Of a stretch of DNA of 38,002 nucleotides, positions 35,033 to 38,002 are shown one piece after another; position 1 is the stretch's first letter; every line of letters starts with the position of its first letter. Position numbers and translations under genes: made by a program. This DNA is from Pirellulaceae bacterium (GTDB lineage: Bacteria; Planctomycetota; Planctomycetia; Pirellulales; Pirellulaceae): contig JANQOL010000604.1 of NCBI GenBank assembly GCA_028289675.1, positions 1 to 38,002 on the forward strand, given 5' to 3'. Below the pieces are notes generated by a model. It worked only from the letters and a program-made list of their open reading frames with translations, ran no database searches and was not told the DNA's origin.

Positions 35033-38002
35033 TTACGGAGCCAGCAATCCAGCCTCTTCCTCTTCTTGGATGATGATTCGCGGCGTGACCGTCATCATCA
35101 ACGTGCTGGTTTCACGACCAATCGCGGTGTTCTTGAACAAGCGGTTGACGTAAGGGATCTTGCTCAAGATGGGCACACCCCGTTCAATCCGACCTTCTCG
35201 CATCCGCTTAATACCACCTAGCAGGATCGTGCCGCCGTCAGGAACACTAACCGTGGTCGACACGCTGGTGACGGCAAAGCTAGGTTGCTGAACCGTGGTA
35301 CCTTGCGTGATGACTTCCTGATCGTCGGTCGACCCAGTGATGTTGCCATCCGGATCGAGGATGTCGTTGCCGTCACGCGTCGAATTGGTACGCGTCGTTT
35401 GTGAGCCTTCGAAGGTAAAGGTGTCAACTCGATCGATCTGCGAGAACGATGGGTTCAACGTCAGGCGTACAAAGCGTTTGTCCGGCGATACGGTTGCTTG
35501 CACATTCAGCACGGTACCTTCGTTCAAGATCACAATGACTGGCTGCTGAGCTACGGCAAAGTCAGCCACCACTGGAATCAAGCTGGTTACGAAGGGTCGC
35601 GAGATCGTGTCGGTGATCGACGCGAATTGACCGTCGAACATGGTGACCCGCGGAGCTTGCAGCACGTTCGTTCGTTGGTCACCCTGGGCGGCATTCATGA
35701 AGAAGAACATCTCCAAGTCGCTCAAAATGGCGAAGCCCAGGCTGGCTCCCGTCGCCGCGTCGAAGCCACCAAAGGCGGGGACGGCGCTGGTAAAGCTGTC
35801 TTGTGCCAAGCCAATGTCAAAGTCGGCTGTGAAGGGAAGGGTCGCTTGACCTGGATCGAAAGCGGCATTCAAGCCGACAGTGGCACTCGGGCCCTGATCG
35901 TCCAGTGGCAGTTCGCGAACGTTGTCATCAATACGCAAGTCGAAGTCGACACCGATGCGTTCGAAGAAGTTGTCGTTCAAGGTGATGAACTTAACTTCGA
36001 TCGTCACCTGCAAGTCTTGCAAGCGTCGCAGCGACTCGAGCAGATCCGTAATCTTTTCATGCGTCGTCTGAGGTGCACTGACAACCAGTGACAGGTTGGA
36101 CGGATAGGGCAGAATGCTGCTTGTACCGCCGGCGGCCAACCAAGAATCAGGATCGATCGTCTGCTGAATCAAGTTCATCAGAGTGTCAAAGTCCGCCATG
36201 GCGGCTCCACCACCGATAGCCCCAGGAGAGCCCATGGACATGGCACCACCGCCGTTCATGCCGCTGCCCATCACGGGTCCGGTGCCACTACCCAATCCGA
36301 ATCCGCCACCCAATTGTGCCGGCAGGTTGCCACCAGCCAGTGCACCGTTGTTCAGCTGACCTAAGACGGCGGCGTTGGGGTCCAGTGAGGCGGAAGCCAG
36401 TTGCACGTTGTTGCCCAGCCCGTTGGTGGCCGGAGCGGTGCGAGCTACCAATCCACGACCAACCGTCTCGTAAGCTTGACGCAGAGCGCCGGCCATGCCG
36501 CTGTTGTAGTCGGTAACAAAGTTCGGGATGGGGATGACCAAGTCCTTGACGCTGTAGGTGACTTGGCGATTCGCTTGCGCCGTGTTGCGGGCGGAAGTAA
36601 TCATCAACACTTCATTGCGGACTTGATAGTCCAGGTTCTGAGTGTTCAGCAGCAAGTTCAAAGCACTACGGAACGAGATCTGTGACGGTAGACTGAGCGT
36701 CACCGGTATGTCCGAAGTGTAGCCTTCCATGGCCAAGCCGGCCTGGTCGACGTGGATCAACACACCTGTCATATCCGACAAGGCGTTCATGACTTCCGAC
36801 AGTGGGCGTTCTTTGAAGTTCACCAACACCGGTTGCTTCAGTTTTTCGTAGATAGCTTGCTCGGCAGGAGTCAGGCCACGCTCTGACTCTCGGACTTGTT
36901 GAACACGACGCTTGGTCAGTGCTTCCCAGCGATCCACGTCTCCGAAGACCATTGGAGCCGCGTCCGTCATGGTGGCGCCCAAGGCGGCCCGATCCACATC
37001 GTTGTAAGCGTCGATCGTCAAGTCCTCGCGAGCTTGTCGGATCTCTTCGTACTCACCGATACGTCGAGCGTTCCGGGCGTTGGAGATCAACAACCGGGCG
37101 ATGGTCGAGTTGCGATCCAGCGTGCCAACTTGCTTGGCCACTGTTTCCGCTTCCATGAATTCGCCCTTGTCCATCATGTCGTTGTAAGTCTCTACCAACG
37201 ACGCGATTTGCTGGTCGATCTTCAAGCGTTGCTCTTGATCCAGGGCGATTTGCTCCGTGATTTGGCGGTTGCGCAAATTCTGGTCAATCTCAGCCCGGTT
37301 CTGATTCATGTAGATTTGGTGTGCCGTAATGGCCCGGTCCACCAATGTCAGCATCTGCTTGCGAGCGTTGCCGTCCAAGTTGGCTTGAGAGACTCGGATA
37401 CGCAACGTCTGCAATCGCTCGGAGACAATTTCCGGCTCCAGCTCTTGGTTGGCCTCGGCCGCGGCAATCTCTCCAACGACCTCGTTCATCATGCGTTGTC
37501 GAACCGCCAGTTCCTCGTCGCTTAGGCGGCGCAACGGAGAATTGTTGGCCGTCTGAGGATTGTTGGCTAGATTCGCGGCTTGCATCGAGCTCAGCTTGTC
37601 TTTCAGCTGATTGCGAATTGTGATGTCCATCTCTTTGTTGTACTGCCAAGCCTTCAGAAAGTGCTCATAGGCTGCTTCGCGCTGGCCCTGGCCTAGCAAC
37701 TCGACACCACGACGGTACAGTTCTTCACCACCGGCGTTTTCGTCGATGGGCGACGGAACGGCCAATTCCACTTGAGAGCTGGCGGGCTGCGTGCGGGTGG
37801 CGTCTCGTTCCGGGAAAAAGACTCCGGGAGTCACCGGACCCTGCACTGTTGGAGCCGACACCGTTGGACCCTGTGCGGTGGGCTGGTTGCCGGCCTGGGT
37901 GGCACTAGCGGCAGCCACGCCGCCAGCGGGCACGACCGTTCCGGTAGTCGGTAGCTTGGGTAGAGCGGTACTTGGTGCTGGACGCATCGGCCCCAAGCCG
38001 GC
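35033..38002 (-). CDS. Partial (5' truncated by window) secretin family protein (GspD/PilQ-like)
   Basis: C-terminal VSTTVSVPDGGTILLGGIKRMREGRIERGVPILSKIPYVNRLFKNTAIGRETSTLMMTVTPRII secretin signature; VNFKERPLSEVMNALSDMTGVLIHVDQAGL N0-like domain; no stop between 37996 and the window end in this frame. Confidence 0.93.
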   Translation of the reverse strand, partial: AGLGPMRPAPSTALPKLPTTGTVVPAGGVAAASATQAGNQPTAQGPTVSAPTVQGPVTPGVFFPERDATRTQPASSQVELAVPSPIDENAGGEELYRRGVELLGQGQREAAYEHFLKAWQYNKEMDITIRNQLKDKLSSMQAANLANNPQTANNSPLRRLSDEELAVRQRMMNEVVGEIAAAEANQELEPEIVSERLQTLRIRVSQANLDGNARKQMLTLVDRAITAHQIYMNQNRAEIDQNLRNRQITEQIALDQEQRLKIDQQIASLVETYNDMMDKGEFMEAETVAKQVGTLDRNSTIARLLISNARNARRIGEYEEIRQAREDLTIDAYNDVDRAALGATMTDAAPMVFGDVDRWEALTKRRVQQVRESERGLTPAEQAIYEKLKQPVLVNFKERPLSEVMNALSDMTGVLIHVDQAGLAMEGYTSDIPVTLSLPSQISFRSALNLLLNTQNLDYQVRNEVLMITSARNTAQANRQVTYSVKDLVIPIPNFVTDYNSGMAGALRQAYETVGRGLVARTAPATNGLGNNVQLASASLDPNAAVLGQLNNGALAGGNLPAQLGGGFGLGSGTGPVMGSGMNGGGAMSMGSPGAIGGGAAMADFDTLMNLIQQTIDPDSWLAAGGTSSILPYPSNLSLVVSAPQTTHEKITDLLESLRRLQDLQVTIEVKFITLNDNFFERIGVDFDLRIDDNVRELPLDDQGPSATVGLNAAFDPGQATLPFTADFDIGLAQDSFTSAVPAFGGFDAATGASLGFAILSDLEMFFFMNAAQGDQRTNVLQAPRVTMFDGQFASITDTISRPFVTSLIPVVADFAVAQQPVIVILNEGTVLNVQATVSPDKRFVRLTLNPSFSQIDRVDTFTFEGSQTTRTNSTRDGNDILDPDGNITGSTDDQEVITQGTTVQQPSFAVTSVSTTVSVPDGGTILLGGIKRMREGRIERGVPILSKIPYVNRLFKNTAIGRETSTLMMTVTPRIIIQEEEEAGLLAP

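Noticed and set aside
1-38002. tRNA/rRNA genes, intact transposases, prophage or restriction/defence operon
   Set aside because: None recognised on either strand by eye; a tRNAscan/Infernal/DefenseFinder run would be needed to exclude small ones.

Overview
This ~38 kb window is GC-rich chromosomal DNA from a planctomycete, most likely of the Pirellulaceae/Rhodopirellula type. That placement is inferred from the PSCyt1/DUF1549/DUF1553 + DUF1501 pair, the orphan dockerin and the Tat-exported proteins. Left to right I read: (1) the 3' part of a giant repeat adhesin with a dockerin (runs off the left edge); (2) an SDR oxidoreductase; (3) a secreted repeat protein beside a glycoside-hydrolase-like/serine-hydrolase fusion; (4) an ECF sigma factor followed by a one-piece anti-sigma-like/TM/cytochrome/DUF1549/DUF1553 protein and a DUF1501 protein; (5) a secreted alpha/beta hydrolase with an FnIII-like tail; (6) a Tat-exported all-alpha protein; (7) a small membrane protein and a LarA-like protein; (8) an envelope protein with a thioredoxin-like domain; (9) two uncharacterised membrane proteins; (10) a UvrC/Cho-like GIY-YIG nuclease; (11) a tight cluster of a degenerate GalU-like protein, a large GHMP kinase + sugar-1-P nucleotidyltransferase fusion, and dinB (Pol IV); (12) a secretin running off the right edge. 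The strongest candidates for something undescribed are the GHMP-kinase/pyrophosphorylase fusion (domain order opposite to FKP) with its degenerate GalU-like partner, and the fused anti-sigma/cytochrome protein behind the ECF sigma factor. I see no tRNA, rRNA, CRISPR array or intact transposase. All family assignments are from motif reading by eye; no database search was run.
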